DNA of 64,000 nt from positions 1 through 64,000 of the forward strand of contig JAICYD010000022.1 in the NCBI GenBank assembly GCA_025934375.1. The letters run 5' to 3'. The stretch is from Streptosporangiaceae bacterium. Its GTDB lineage: Bacteria > Actinomycetota > Actinomycetes > Streptosporangiales > Streptosporangiaceae. The notes under the pieces are model-generated. The model had not been told where the DNA came from. It saw nothing but the letters and a program-made list of their open reading frames with translations, and did not search any database. The position numbers and the translations under genes were made by a program. This document shows positions 1 to 9,582 of the stretch, in pieces (the stretch's first letter is position 1; each line of letters begins with the position of its first letter).

Positions 1-1
1 C

Positions 2-1045
<1,044 letters not shown>

Positions 1046-1046
1046 C

Positions 1047-1844
1047 ATGCGGATCCTTATCCCCGGGCAGGCGTCCCCCCTGCCGGTCCCCCGGCACACG
1101 GGGGCAGCGGACGCCGGGCTTGACGACGCGGCTGTTGCCCGGCTGTACGCTTACCCGGCCGGCCCGGGAAGCGCGCCCGGCGCCTGGGTGCGGGCCAACA
1201 TGGTAGCCAGCCTGGACGGCGCCGCCGTGGTCAACGGACTGTCGGCCGGCCTGTCCTCGCCAGGGGACCGGCGCGTCTTCTGGGCGCTGCGCGCGCTGGC
1301 GGACGTGATCGTCGTCGGCGCGGGCACGGCGCGGGCCGAGGGCTACCGCCCCACCCGCATGAAGGAGCCGTGGGCCTCCCTGGGCCTGCGCGCGAACCGC
1401 CCGGCCGCCCCGCCGCTGGCCCTGGTCAGCCAGGCGCTGGAGCTGGACCCGGCCACGCCGTTGATCGCCGACGCCCCCGACGACGCCCGGACAATCATCA
1501 TCACCTGCGAGTCCTCCCCCGCCGGCCGCCGGGCCGCCCTGGCCAGGGCCGCCGACGTCATCGTGGCCGGCGAGCGCTCGGTGGACCTGGCGGCGGCGTT
1601 CGCCGCGCTAGCGGAGCGGGGCCTGCGCCACGTGCTGTGCGAGGGCGGTCCCCGGCTGCTGACGGACATCGTCGCCGGCGGCCTGCTCGGCGAACTGTGC
1701 CTGACCGTGAGCCCCCTGCTGGCCGGCGTCGGCCCGGTCCGCATCCTGGCCGGGGCCTTGTTCCCGGCCCAGCGGCTGCGCCTGGCCCACCTGCTCGAAG
1801 AAGACGGTGTCCTCTTCGCCCGCTACCACTCGATCCCCGCCTGA
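1047..1844 (+). CDS. Pyrimidine reductase family protein (RibD C-terminal domain)
   Basis: This is a 265-residue stand-alone RibD-C/dihydrofolate-reductase-like protein. Visible family blocks are WVRANMVASLDGAAVVNG near residue 47 (substrate side), VIVVGAGTARAEGY near residue 90 (NADPH binding), and the late LCEGGPRLLTDIVAGGLLGEL motif. The deaminase half of bifunctional RibD is absent, as is common for actinobacterial homologues of uncertain substrate. Riboflavin-pathway reduction is possible but not shown, because no other rib gene is nearby. The ATG at 1047 follows the glgX stop by one base, which suggests translational coupling. Confidence 0.85.
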   Translation: MRILIPGQASPLPVPRHTGAADAGLDDAAVARLYAYPAGPGSAPGAWVRANMVASLDGAAVVNGLSAGLSSPGDRRVFWALRALADVIVVGAGTARAEGYRPTRMKEPWASLGLRANRPAAPPLALVSQALELDPATPLIADAPDDARTIIITCESSPAGRRAALARAADVIVAGERSVDLAAAFAALAERGLRHVLCEGGPRLLTDIVAGGLLGELCLTVSPLLAGVGPVRILAGALFPAQRLRLAHLLEEDGVLFARYHSIPA

Positions 1845-1868
1845 CCCGGACACGGAGCGTCGCGGCAA

Positions 1869-1898
1869 TTGCTAAGCCTGCCCTTATCAGGTTAGATT
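1869..1898 (+). promoter_or_regulatory. Candidate leaderless promoter of marR
   Basis: TTGCTA (1869-1874) and TAGATT (1893-1898) are separated by 18 bp. The ATG of marR begins 6 bases after the -10 box, and no Shine-Dalgarno sequence precedes it. This geometry is what leaderless actinobacterial transcripts show. It is inferred from sequence only. Confidence 0.55.
1872..1895 (+). promoter_or_regulatory. Imperfect inverted repeat, candidate MarR operator
   Basis: CTAAGCCTG (1872-1880) and CAGGTTAG (1888-1895) form an inverted repeat with one extra base in the left arm. It lies inside the promoter spacer and -10 region of marR. Autoregulation by the adjacent MarR protein would be typical for a marR-exporter pair. 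Confidence 0.45.
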
Positions 1899-1904
1899 TA
1901 ACGT

Positions 1905-2387
1905 ATGACGCAGTCGGCTGGTTCCGTTGCCGGTGAAGATGCCGTTGACGTTGACCTTGACGTGGCTGAGGTGGCGGGGGCACTGCGGGTGAGCGTCGGC
2001 ATGCTGGTGCGCAAGCTCAAGCAGCTCTCCGCGGCCGCGGATGAGGAGCTGACGGTACCGGAGACGTCGGCGCTGTCGCGGCTGGACCGGGGCGGGCCGG
2101 CGGCGTCCAGCGACCTGGCCCGGCTGGAGCGGATCAGCCCGCAGTCGATGGGGGCGACGATCGCGGCGCTGGAGCAGCGCGGGCTGATCGCGCGGGACCG
2201 CGACCCCCGCGACGGCCGCCGGATCGTGCTGTCCATCACCGAGGCGGGGCTTCAGGTTGTCCGCGACCGGCGGGGCGCGCGGACCGCGCAGATCGCGCGG
2301 GCCCTGGCCTCCGGGTTCACGCGGGAGGAACTGGCCCAGCTGCGGGCCGTCACGCCGCTGCTGGAGCGGCTGGCGGAGCGGCTGTGA
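1905..2387 (+). CDS. MarR family transcriptional regulator
   Basis: The protein has 160 residues with a winged-helix MarR fold. The recognition segment AASSDLARLERISPQSMGAT (residues about 64-83) is followed by the wing RDRDPRDGRRIVLSITEAG. It probably acts as a ligand-responsive repressor of itself and of the exporter that follows. The ATG is preceded directly by a candidate -10 box rather than a ribosome binding site. Its TGA stop overlaps the exporter start, so the two genes form an operon. Confidence 0.9.
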   Translation: MTQSAGSVAGEDAVDVDLDVAEVAGALRVSVGMLVRKLKQLSAAADEELTVPETSALSRLDRGGPAASSDLARLERISPQSMGATIAALEQRGLIARDRDPRDGRRIVLSITEAGLQVVRDRRGARTAQIARALASGFTREELAQLRAVTPLLERLAERL

Positions 2388-4219
2388 TGGCGGCGGGCGA
2401 CAAGCCGATCGCGCCGCGAGGCGACAACTACCGGTGGATCGCGCTGGCGAACACCACCGCCGCGATATTCATGGCCGCGCTCGACGGGTCGATCGTGATC
2501 ATCGCGCTGCCGGCGATCTTCCGTGGCATCCACCTGGACCCGCTGTCGGCGGGCAACATCAGTTACCTGCTGTGGATGATCATGGGCTACCGGCTGGTGC
2601 AGGCGGTGCTCGTGGTGAACCTGGGCAGGCTGGGTGACATGTTCGGCCGGGTGCGGATGTACAACCAGGGGTTCGTGGTCTTCACCGTCGCGTCGATCCT
2701 GCTGTCGTTCGACCCGTTCCAGGGCGCCCACGGGGCGATGTGGCTGATCGGCTGGCGGTTCCTGCAGGCCGTCGGCGGGTCGATGCTGATGGCCAACTCG
2801 GCGGCCATCCTCACCGACGCGTTCCCGCCCGAACGGCGCGGCTTCGCGCTGGGGGTGAACCAGATCTCGGCGCTGGCCGGGATGTTCATCGGGCTGGTCC
2901 TGGGCGGGCTGCTGGCGGCGTGGGACTGGCGGGCGGTGTTCTGGATCAACGTGCCGGTCGGGGTGTTCGGGACCCTGTGGGCCTACCTCCGGCTGCGCGA
3001 GGTGGGCGAGCGGCACAAGGGCAAGATCGACTGGTGGGGCAACATCACGTTCGCCATCGGCCTCGGCGCCGTCCTGGTCGGCTGCACCTACGGGATCCAG
3101 CCCTACCACGGCAGCTCTATGGGCTGGGAGAGCCCGGTGGTGCTGGGCGAGCTGATCGGCGGGATCTTCCTGCTGATCGTCTTCGTGATCATCGAGACGC
3201 GGGTGGCCGAGCCGATGTTCCGGCTGGCGCTGTTCAAGATCCGGGAGTTCACCTTCGGGAACCTGGCCGGGCTGCTGGTGTCGATCGCGCGCGGCGGCAT
3301 CCAGTTCATGCTGATCATCTGGCTACAGGGCATCTGGCTGCCCCTGCACGGCTACAGCTACGAGCAGACGCCGCTGTGGGCGGGCATCTTCCTGCTGCCG
3401 ATGACCGCGGGCTTCCTGGTGTCCGGGCCGACATCGGGGATCTTGTCGGACAAGTTCGGTTCACGCGGGATCGCGACCGCTGGCATGGCGGTGTTCACGA
3501 TGAGCTTCGTGGGGCTGATGCTGTTGCCGGTGAACTTCCCGTACTGGGCGTTCGCGACGCTGATCGCGGTGAACGGGATCGGGTCGGGGATGTTCGCCTC
3601 GCCCAACGCCTCCTCCATCATGGGCAGCGTGCCCGCCCGGGACCGGGGCGCGGCCTCGGGCATGCGCGCGACGTTCCAGAACTCCGGGACGGCGGTGTCG
3701 ATCGGCGTGGTGTTCACGCTGATGATCGCCGGGCTATCGGGGTCGCTGCCGACCGCCCTGTCCAGCGGGCTCACGCGGCAGGGAGTGCCCGCCTCGCTGG
3801 CGCACCAGGTCGCGACCTTGCCGCCGGTCTCCTCGCTGTTCGCCTCGGTGCTCGGGGTGAACCCGATCCAGCACCTGCTCGCCCCCACGGGAGTGCTGTC
3901 CTCGCTGCCAGCGGCGAACCGGGCGGCGCTAACCGGGCAGTCATTCTTCCCCGGCTTGCTGCAAGGGCCGTTCCACGGCGGCCTGATCGTCGTGTTCACG
4001 GTGTCGGCGGCGCTGTCGGTGCTGGCCGGCCTGGCCTCGCTACTGCGCTCCTCCCGCCGCTCGGCTGGGCCGACCGACCCGGCAGGCTATCGGATTGGAA
4101 AGCCCGCGCTTTCGGACGGAGGCCCGCGAGGCGAAGCGAGCCTGCGAGCGGAGCTTCGAGCGGTCAGGCGATCCGTGCCGGGTCCCGGCGATTTCCCGGG
4201 GCCCGGCCGGGGAGCCTGA
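2387..4219 (+). CDS. MFS transporter, DHA2 (14-TM drug exporter) type
   Basis: This 610-residue multi-pass membrane protein is the size expected for the 14-segment DHA2 proton antiporters. It begins MAAGD and carries the family signature region AALDGSIVIIALPAI in TM1, the inter-TM2/3 motif GRLGDMFGRVRMYNQG, and the motif-C-like region around SALAGMFIGLVLGGLL. The start is ATG 2387 in a TGATG overlap with marR; GTG 2384 is the alternative. Pairing with marR suggests inducible efflux of a toxic or antibiotic compound. The last 33 or so residues, low-complexity and charged (beginning GGPRGEASLRAE), are encoded by a dispersed repeat (4119-4281) and look like an acquired tail. Confidence 0.92.
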   Translation: MAAGDKPIAPRGDNYRWIALANTTAAIFMAALDGSIVIIALPAIFRGIHLDPLSAGNISYLLWMIMGYRLVQAVLVVNLGRLGDMFGRVRMYNQGFVVFTVASILLSFDPFQGAHGAMWLIGWRFLQAVGGSMLMANSAAILTDAFPPERRGFALGVNQISALAGMFIGLVLGGLLAAWDWRAVFWINVPVGVFGTLWAYLRLREVGERHKGKIDWWGNITFAIGLGAVLVGCTYGIQPYHGSSMGWESPVVLGELIGGIFLLIVFVIIETRVAEPMFRLALFKIREFTFGNLAGLLVSIARGGIQFMLIIWLQGIWLPLHGYSYEQTPLWAGIFLLPMTAGFLVSGPTSGILSDKFGSRGIATAGMAVFTMSFVGLMLLPVNFPYWAFATLIAVNGIGSGMFASPNASSIMGSVPARDRGAASGMRATFQNSGTAVSIGVVFTLMIAGLSGSLPTALSSGLTRQGVPASLAHQVATLPPVSSLFASVLGVNPIQHLLAPTGVLSSLPAANRAALTGQSFFPGLLQGPFHGGLIVVFTVSAALSVLAGLASLLRSSRRSAGPTDPAGYRIGKPALSDGGPRGEASLRAELRAVRRSVPGPGDFPGPGRGA

Positions 4220-4281
4220 CTCTACGGACAGCACCACGTGAGAGCGGGGGGCCCGGGGGGTTGGTTTACACCCCCCGGGAG
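4119..4281 (+). repeat. Dispersed repeat, copy A
   Basis: This is about 163 bp and shares an ordered series of blocks with 43336-43500 and with the reverse complement of 56348-56508. The blocks are a CGCGAGGCG core, an AGCTTCGAG core, a GGGTCCC segment, a GTGAGAGCGGGGGG block, and a TGGTTT..CCCCCC end. It forms the 3' end of the exporter gene and, read on the other strand, the 3' end of the convergent hypothetical gene. No ORF of its own and no clear terminal inverted repeat are visible. Confidence 0.8.
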
Positions 4282-4809
4282 AAGCTGCGTGATGGCCGCG
4301 CGCAGTGCGGCGTGCAGTGACTCCGGCGCCGCGCTCCAGTACAGCGGCCCGCCGGCGTCAGTGAGCAGCAGCCGCGCGATGGCGACGCCGCGCGCGCTGA
4401 CCGGCAGTGGCGCGCGCAGCAGGCTCGCCAGCTCGGTGATGGCCGGCTCGGCGGCCAGGACGGGGCCGCGGCGCAGCGGGGCGGCATTGCGCAGGGCGGG
4501 GGCGGGCCGGGCGGCGGTGCCCAGGGTGCGCTCCCAGTAGCGGGCGAGATCCTCCCGTCGCCGCAGGGTGACGATGTCCTGCGCGCGGGCGGCGAGCAGC
4601 CTGCTGTCTTCCGGCTCGCGGCCCGCGGCGAGCTGGCGGTCCAGGGACGCGCCGAGCGCGCGGGACAAGATCTTGTCGGTGATCCGGTACGGCCGCATGT
4701 CCAGCCGTCGCGGACCGGGACCCGGGGCCCCGGCGGGGACCGCGTAGATGATGGTGTGCCTGGCGGCCGCGTCGTCTCGCGGCCTTGATGCCACGTGTAC
4801 GTTTCGCAT
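4222..4809 (-). CDS. Conserved-looking hypothetical protein
   Basis: I do not recognise a domain. The frame reads as a soluble alpha-helical protein of 195 residues when started at ATG 4809 (MRNVHVASRPRD). It contains RITDKILSRALGASLDRQLA, which is Arg/Ala-rich and helical. An upstream in-frame ATG at 4881 would overlap the divergent araC-type gene, so the shorter start is preferred. The last 15-20 residues (NQPPGPPALTWCCP) come from dispersed repeat copy A, so the native C-terminus may have been replaced. It is transcribed divergently from the AraC-type regulator across about 50 bp. Confidence 0.6.
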   Translation of the reverse strand: MRNVHVASRPRDDAAARHTIIYAVPAGAPGPGPRRLDMRPYRITDKILSRALGASLDRQLAAGREPEDSRLLAARAQDIVTLRRREDLARYWERTLGTAARPAPALRNAAPLRRGPVLAAEPAITELASLLRAPLPVSARGVAIARLLLTDAGGPLYWSAAPESLHAALRAAITQLLPGGVNQPPGPPALTWCCP

Positions 4810-4861
4810 AGGTCCAGCCTGCGCCTGGCGCCCCGCGCCCGAAAGTGGCAGTATTGACACC

Positions 4862-5824
4862 ATGCGCGCTAAAGCTGCCAATCATCGGGTGGCGATCCTG
4901 GTCTACGACGGCGTGTCGCTGTTCGAGCTCGGCGCCGCCTGCGACGTGTTCGGCGACGATAGCGGCGGCGCGCCGCTGTATGCCGTGTCGGTCTGCGCGG
5001 CCACCCCGTCGGTGACCACCGACGCCGGGCTGACGATGGGAGTGCCCGCCGGGCTGGACGCGGTGCGGGCGGCGCGGACGGTGGTCGTGACGCCAACGTC
5101 GCTGGCCGAGCGGGTGCCGCCCTCGGCGCTGGAGGCGCTGCGGGCGGCGCACGCGCGCGGGGCTCGCATCATGTCACTGTGCACCGGGGCGTTCATCCTG
5201 GCCGCCGCGGGCCTGCTGGACGGGCGCGTGGCGACCACTCACTGGTCGGAATGCGCGCAGCTGGCCCGGCAGTACCCGCGCGTCCGCGTTGACCCGCGGG
5301 TGCTGTACGTGGACGACGGCGACCTGCTCACCTCGGCCGGCAGCGCCGCCAGCGTGGACTTGTGCCTGCACGTGGTGCAGCAGGACTTCGGCGCCGAGGC
5401 GGCGACGCGGGTGGCCCGCGAGCTCGTGGTGCCGCTGCACCGAGACGGCGGCCAGGCCCAGTACATCGACACCCCGATGCCAGCCCAGGCCGGTGATGAC
5501 CTGCTCGCCGTCACCTTGGTCTGGCTGCAGGCGCACCTGGGCGAGGAAGTCAGCGTGGCGGACCTGGCCGCCCGGTCGGCGATGAGCGCGCGCACGTTCG
5601 CCCGCCGGTTCGTGGCCAGCACCGGGACAACTCCGTATCAGTGGATCGCCCGGGAGCGGGTCCGGCTGGCGCAGCGGCTGCTGGAGACGACCGACCTGCC
5701 GGTTGAGGCGATCGCGCGCTCATGCGGCCTCGGATCGGCGGCCAACTTGCGCAAGCAGTTCGGCCGGGCGCTGTCGACGAGCCCCCATTCCTACCGGCGG
5801 ACGTTCGCGGCCAGCGCGGGGTGA
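4862..5824 (+). CDS. GlxA-like AraC family regulator (DJ-1/PfpI domain plus AraC HTH)
   Basis: The protein has 320 residues. Residues about 8-170 form a DJ-1/PfpI-like amidotransferase fold. It opens with VAILVYDGVSLFELGAACDV and has the nucleophile-elbow segment SLCTGAFILAAAGLLDG and the following ATTHWSEC strand, as in GlxA regulators. Residues about 215-315 hold two AraC helix-turn-helix units (VSVADLAARSAMSARTFARRF and DLPVEAIARSCGLGSAANLR). ATG 4862 is chosen because the domain begins immediately after it; the frame stays open upstream but lacks conserved sequence. The ligand is unknown. Confidence 0.92.
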   Translation: MRAKAANHRVAILVYDGVSLFELGAACDVFGDDSGGAPLYAVSVCAATPSVTTDAGLTMGVPAGLDAVRAARTVVVTPTSLAERVPPSALEALRAAHARGARIMSLCTGAFILAAAGLLDGRVATTHWSECAQLARQYPRVRVDPRVLYVDDGDLLTSAGSAASVDLCLHVVQQDFGAEAATRVARELVVPLHRDGGQAQYIDTPMPAQAGDDLLAVTLVWLQAHLGEEVSVADLAARSAMSARTFARRFVASTGTTPYQWIARERVRLAQRLLETTDLPVEAIARSCGLGSAANLRKQFGRALSTSPHSYRRTFAASAG

Positions 5825-5923
5825 CCCGCCTGCCAGCACGTACCCGGACCGGGCGTGCATCGACCAGGCCGCATCGGGTAACTGGGCAATCGCGGTTCCG
5901 CAGCGAGAAGGAGAGGACAGCCG

Positions 5924-6891
5924 GTGGCGCGTGCGGCAGATGCCGAGCCAGGTTCGGGGACGGCTGGCTTGTTCGGCGCCGATGAGGCGGTCGGCCGTGA
6001 CCTGGCCGCGGTGGACTGGGCCGCCGCCCCGCTCGGGCTGCCCGGGTCGTGGCCGCAGAGCCTGCAGACAGCGGTGGACATCCTGCTGTCGACCCGCTTC
6101 CCGATGTGGATGGCCTGGGGCCCGCGGCTGACGTTCTTCTGCAACTCCGCCTACCGGCGCGACACCCTGGGCCGCAAGTACCCGTGGGCGCTCGGCCGGC
6201 CGGCCAGCGAGGTGTGGGAGGAGATCTGGGACGACATCGGCCCGCGGATCGACGCCGTGCTGGCCACGGCGAAGGCGACCTGGGACGAGGCGCTGCGGCT
6301 GTTCCTGGAGCGGTCCGGCTACCCGGAGGAGACGTACCACACCTTCTCCTACAGCCCGCTGCGGGACGACGCCGGCGCCGTCGTGGGCATGCTCTGCGTC
6401 GTCAGCGAGGACACCGGGCGCGTTATCGGCGAGCGCCGGATGGCGACCCTGCGCGACCTGGGCTCCGACCCGGGCGTGGCGCGCACCGAGCGGGAGGCGC
6501 TGGAGTTCGCCGGGCGGCAGCTGGACCGTAACCGGCGAGACCTGCCTTTCACCCTGACGTACCTGTTCGACGAGGACGGCACCACCGCCCGGCTGGCGGG
6601 GAGCACCGGCATCGCGGCCGGGCACCCGCCTTCGAGCACTCCGGCGCCGGGCGCCCCGCGAGTGCCGAGCCAGTCCAGATCACCCTCACCGCCCACGCGA
6701 CCGGCGACACGGTCCAGCTGACCGTCGCGGACACCGGGAGCTGGCGCCCTCCTCCTGCCGACCGCCCGCAGCCCGCCCCGGGCACCCGAGGCCACGGGAT
6801 CATCTTCATGCACGCTCTCATGGATAGCGTCACCATGGACCCGTCCGCGCACGGGACAACGGTGACCTTGACCAAGGAACTGAAGCCATGA
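5924..6891 (+). pseudogene. PAS/GAF - HATPase regulator with internal deletion and frameshift
   Basis: A GTG start at 5924 has a good AGGAGAGG site 7 bases upstream. The frame encodes an N-terminal PAS-like domain (from DLAAVDWAAAPLGLPGSWPQ to MLCVVSEDTGRVIGERR) and the beginning of a GAF domain (FTLTYLFDEDGTTARLAG). After GIAAGHP the sequence jumps to the C-terminal end of an RsbW-like HATPase domain, but in another frame: codons 6634-6891 read QITLTAHATGDTVQLTVADTG, then GTRGHGIIFMHALMDSVTMD. The original gene was therefore probably a multidomain sensor phosphatase/anti-sigma protein that lost its middle. The original frame runs out at 6721. The HATPase remnant ends at 6891 in an ATGA overlap with the STAS ORF. 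Confidence 0.8.
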
Positions 6892-7178
6892 CCGACGACG
6901 GCCGCCCGGCCGGTCCCGTGCCGCATGCACGGTTCGAGGTCCGGCCCGCCGGCGACGGCGCCCCCGCCACCGTGCGCGCCATCGGCGACATCGACTTGAC
7001 TAACGTCGGGCACTTCCAGGCCGCCCTCGACCAGGCGGCTGCCGCCTCCATCCACGCCGACACCGCGGGTCCCATCACCGAGTCCCTGCTGAAGGTTTCC
7101 GGCCTCGACCAGGTCGCCACCGTGGTCACGCTGGATAGCGCCACGGGCTCTGGAGGTAGGCCCGGCCGGTCATCGTAA
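6888..7178 (+). pseudogene. STAS-domain (anti-anti-sigma) remnant
   Basis: The N-terminal half (ARFEVRPAGDGAPATVRAIG, then DLTNVGHFQAALDQAA) reads as the first strand and helix of a STAS protein. Residues from about 58 (GPITESLLKVSGLDQVATVV) read as its last helix. The central strand with the phosphorylatable Ser/Thr loop is absent, so about 30-40 residues appear deleted. The 3' end runs into the 3' end of the convergent HNH gene (7126-7178 overlap). Together with the HATPase remnant upstream it was probably a partner-switching module. Confidence 0.7.
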
Positions 7179-9435
7179 TCCACTGGGTCCAGCCGGGACT
7201 GGGCTTGGTGACGGCCCAGCCGGGCGATTGCTTGACGCGATGGCAGGAGCGACTGCACGCGTGGGCGTTGCACGCGCACGTGCGGCCGCCTTCACCGAAT
7301 GGCCGCGCGTGCTCGAAATCCGAGTCCCGGGCGTGCCGGGAGCACGCCGGGAACGAGCACGCGCCGTCACGGACCTGGACAAGGTGACGCAGCCTGCCAC
7401 TCGGCTGGTAGCCGGCCGAGGCGAGCCCATGGTCGCAGTCATCGACCGGAACGAGGCCGATGTCCACCGTGAATGGCGCCGGAGCACCGGGCACGGTGAG
7501 CATCCAGGACCCGAAGCCACCGCTGGGGCCGGCGCTAGCCGCGGGCGTGAAGGTAACCCGATCCGGGCTGACCGGGATCGCCCGTCCCGCCTTGCCGCGC
7601 TGAGCCTTGCCGCGCTGAGCCTTGGCGCAGCCATGCCCGATCGCGTAGCCCCGCTCGTTGGTGATGGTCACGCAGAACTCGCTCGCCGGGTGACGGGCGC
7701 CCGCCGCCGCCAGGTCGCGGACCAGGGCAGGGTCCAGTGCCCCCAGGCCATGCGCCTCGCCGGGCCGCTCCGCCAGCTCGAGCAGCGTCAGCAGCGGAAG
7801 CGTCAGGTTCCCGCGCACGGGCATGAACGGTCCGCCGGGCATACGGTCACTCCCCCGATTCGCGCAACCCGGACAGGGGCCGGAGCCGGAAGTACGGCCG
7901 CCGCTGGGGCCCGCCCGGTCGCCACCGCCACCTGGGCCACCGCCACCTGGGCCACCGCCACCTGGGCCACCGCCGCCGCCACTACCGCCCCCGCTGTCGC
8001 CATCGCCGGATCCGCCCCACCCCCCGGCCCGCTCGGCCAGCCACGGGATCGCCCCCGCCGGAAGCGTCAGGTTCGCCCGGATGGTCAGCCCGCCGACACC
8101 GCCCGGCCCGGCGCACTGCGGGCAGAGGTCACCATCGTTGCCGCCCGCACCGTGATCCTCAGGCAGCTGCCCGTCATCCTGGCCACCACCATCGAGACCA
8201 GCACCGCCAGGATGCTCCTCGCCGCCTGGCCAGTCATCAGGGAAACCGTCCCCGGCGGCGGTCGAGTCGCCCGGGCCGCCACGCTGGCTACCACCGGGAC
8301 CGCCACCGTCCGGCGGGCCGCCATCCGCGCCGCCCCGGCCGGTGCCGTCGTCCCCGTCGTCCCGGTGATCGCCGGAACGTGGCCTGTCGCCGCGCTGGCG
8401 AGCGCTCGCCCGTGCCTTCTCCCGGTACTTGTCCCGGGCCCGGGCGGCGGCCTCGCGCAGGCGGGCGTCGCGGTCGGCTTGCTGGTCGGCCTCGCCCGGC
8501 GCCGCCTGCGCCTGGCGGGCATCGTCCTCCGCTCGCGCCCACGCGGCCCGCTTGGCCACCGGCACGCCGTTGATCAAGTCGAGGTAGGCCATGACGCGCA
8601 GGATGTCCATCGGCCGCTTCATGGGCACGGCCTTGTACTCCAGCGCCCGGGCCTCGATGTTCGCCGTAGCAGCGAGGGCCTCGTCGGTGGGCAGGCCGGT
8701 GCCGCGCAGCGCGCAGGTCCCGGTGCTCTCCCGCCAGAATCGGATCCGCGCGTGCTCCCGCTCGGCCTGCTCGCGGCGCTTGCAGGCGCCGTCGGGATCC
8801 ACGGTGATGACCGCCCGCTGCACGAGGCGCTGCAGATCTGACCAGGTCTTGCAGCCCGGCAGGCCCGACAGGATGATCGCCTCGGCCCGCGCGAAAAGGC
8901 GTTCGGTCTCCAGGACGCTGGTCTCGTCCACGATCATCTTCACGCGACCGGGATCCAGGCGGCCCTCTTCGAGCGCCTGGCCGATGCCGGGGAGCCGCGC
9001 GTCCAGCGTCCACGCCAGGTTTACCAGCTTGCCAGCGGCGGCCACGGAGATGCCCAGCGCGGCGGCGACCTCGTGGTGCAGCCGCAGGTCCCACTCATCG
9101 GGCAGCCCGCCCGCGGCCGGACCCGGCTCGTCGTCCTCGTTTAGCGGGAAGCGGCGGATCAGCTCCCGGACCACGGCCAGCTTGCCGCAGAAGCTCCACG
9201 TCTCCAGCGACTTCCACGCCCGTCCGATGCCGAGCAGTTCATCCCCGGTCGCCTCGGCGAGCACCTCAGGCCGGGACACGTCACTTGCCTGCAGTGCTAG
9301 CCACCCCGAGGCCGCCCGCGCCGACGGTCGGCCACCATCCCCCCACCGGCCCTGGGCGAACTCCTCCAGCCGCTGGTCGCGCGTGCCGGGCTGGTACCGC
9401 TCGGCCAGGAACTCGCTGCCGTACCTGATATCCAC
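7126..9435 (-). CDS. HNH endonuclease-like protein with DUF222 (13E12 repeat family)
   Basis: The protein has 769 residues. The N-terminal third is a DUF222-like region (LHHEVAAALGISVAAAGKLV, then TLDARLPGIGQALEEGRLDP). A long Gly/Asp/Pro-rich linker with a tandem repeat fills the middle. The C-terminus is an HNH-type site (RDGACSFPACSRHARDSDFE, H in FEHARPFGEGG, then NAHACSRSCHRVKQ). GTG 9435 is chosen because GGAGGT (9444-9449) sits 8 bases upstream; ATGs further up lack a site. These proteins are abundant and repetitive in actinomycetes and their biological role is unsettled. It runs convergently into the STAS remnant. Confidence 0.85.
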   Translation of the reverse strand: MDIRYGSEFLAERYQPGTRDQRLEEFAQGRWGDGGRPSARAASGWLALQASDVSRPEVLAEATGDELLGIGRAWKSLETWSFCGKLAVVRELIRRFPLNEDDEPGPAAGGLPDEWDLRLHHEVAAALGISVAAAGKLVNLAWTLDARLPGIGQALEEGRLDPGRVKMIVDETSVLETERLFARAEAIILSGLPGCKTWSDLQRLVQRAVITVDPDGACKRREQAEREHARIRFWRESTGTCALRGTGLPTDEALAATANIEARALEYKAVPMKRPMDILRVMAYLDLINGVPVAKRAAWARAEDDARQAQAAPGEADQQADRDARLREAAARARDKYREKARASARQRGDRPRSGDHRDDGDDGTGRGGADGGPPDGGGPGGSQRGGPGDSTAAGDGFPDDWPGGEEHPGGAGLDGGGQDDGQLPEDHGAGGNDGDLCPQCAGPGGVGGLTIRANLTLPAGAIPWLAERAGGWGGSGDGDSGGGSGGGGGPGGGGPGGGGPGGGGDRAGPSGGRTSGSGPCPGCANRGSDRMPGGPFMPVRGNLTLPLLTLLELAERPGEAHGLGALDPALVRDLAAAGARHPASEFCVTITNERGYAIGHGCAKAQRGKAQRGKAGRAIPVSPDRVTFTPAASAGPSGGFGSWMLTVPGAPAPFTVDIGLVPVDDCDHGLASAGYQPSGRLRHLVQVRDGACSFPACSRHARDSDFEHARPFGEGGRTCACNAHACSRSCHRVKQSPGWAVTKPSPGWTQWITMTGRAYLQSPWRYPA
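7921..7980 (+). repeat. 15-bp tandem repeat inside the HNH gene
   Basis: Three perfect copies of GCCACCGCCACCTGG (7921-7965) and one degenerate copy (7966-7980) encode Gly-rich linker repeats on the minus strand. The 15-bp period preserves the frame, so expansion and contraction would only change linker length. Confidence 0.9.
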
Positions 9436-9582
9436 GACCCGACACCTCCGCTCCGCGATAGCAAGTGACATCAGATGAGTTACATAGAACTCTATCACTA
9501 TTCTCTCGAAAACGCAAGCGATTAGCCGCTCGGATAGCAGGCTTGGCAATGGTCGGCGGCCTGACGGGCGAAGGGCGGCGAC

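Noticed and set aside
4119..4281. Insertion sequence interpretation of the dispersed repeat
   Set aside because: It is only about 163 bp, has no transposase and no clear terminal inverted repeats. A palindromic, non-autonomous repeat is more cautious.
7228..8841. A 537-codon open frame opposite the HNH gene
   Set aside because: Composition is typical of an antisense frame in high-GC DNA, and no motif was found.
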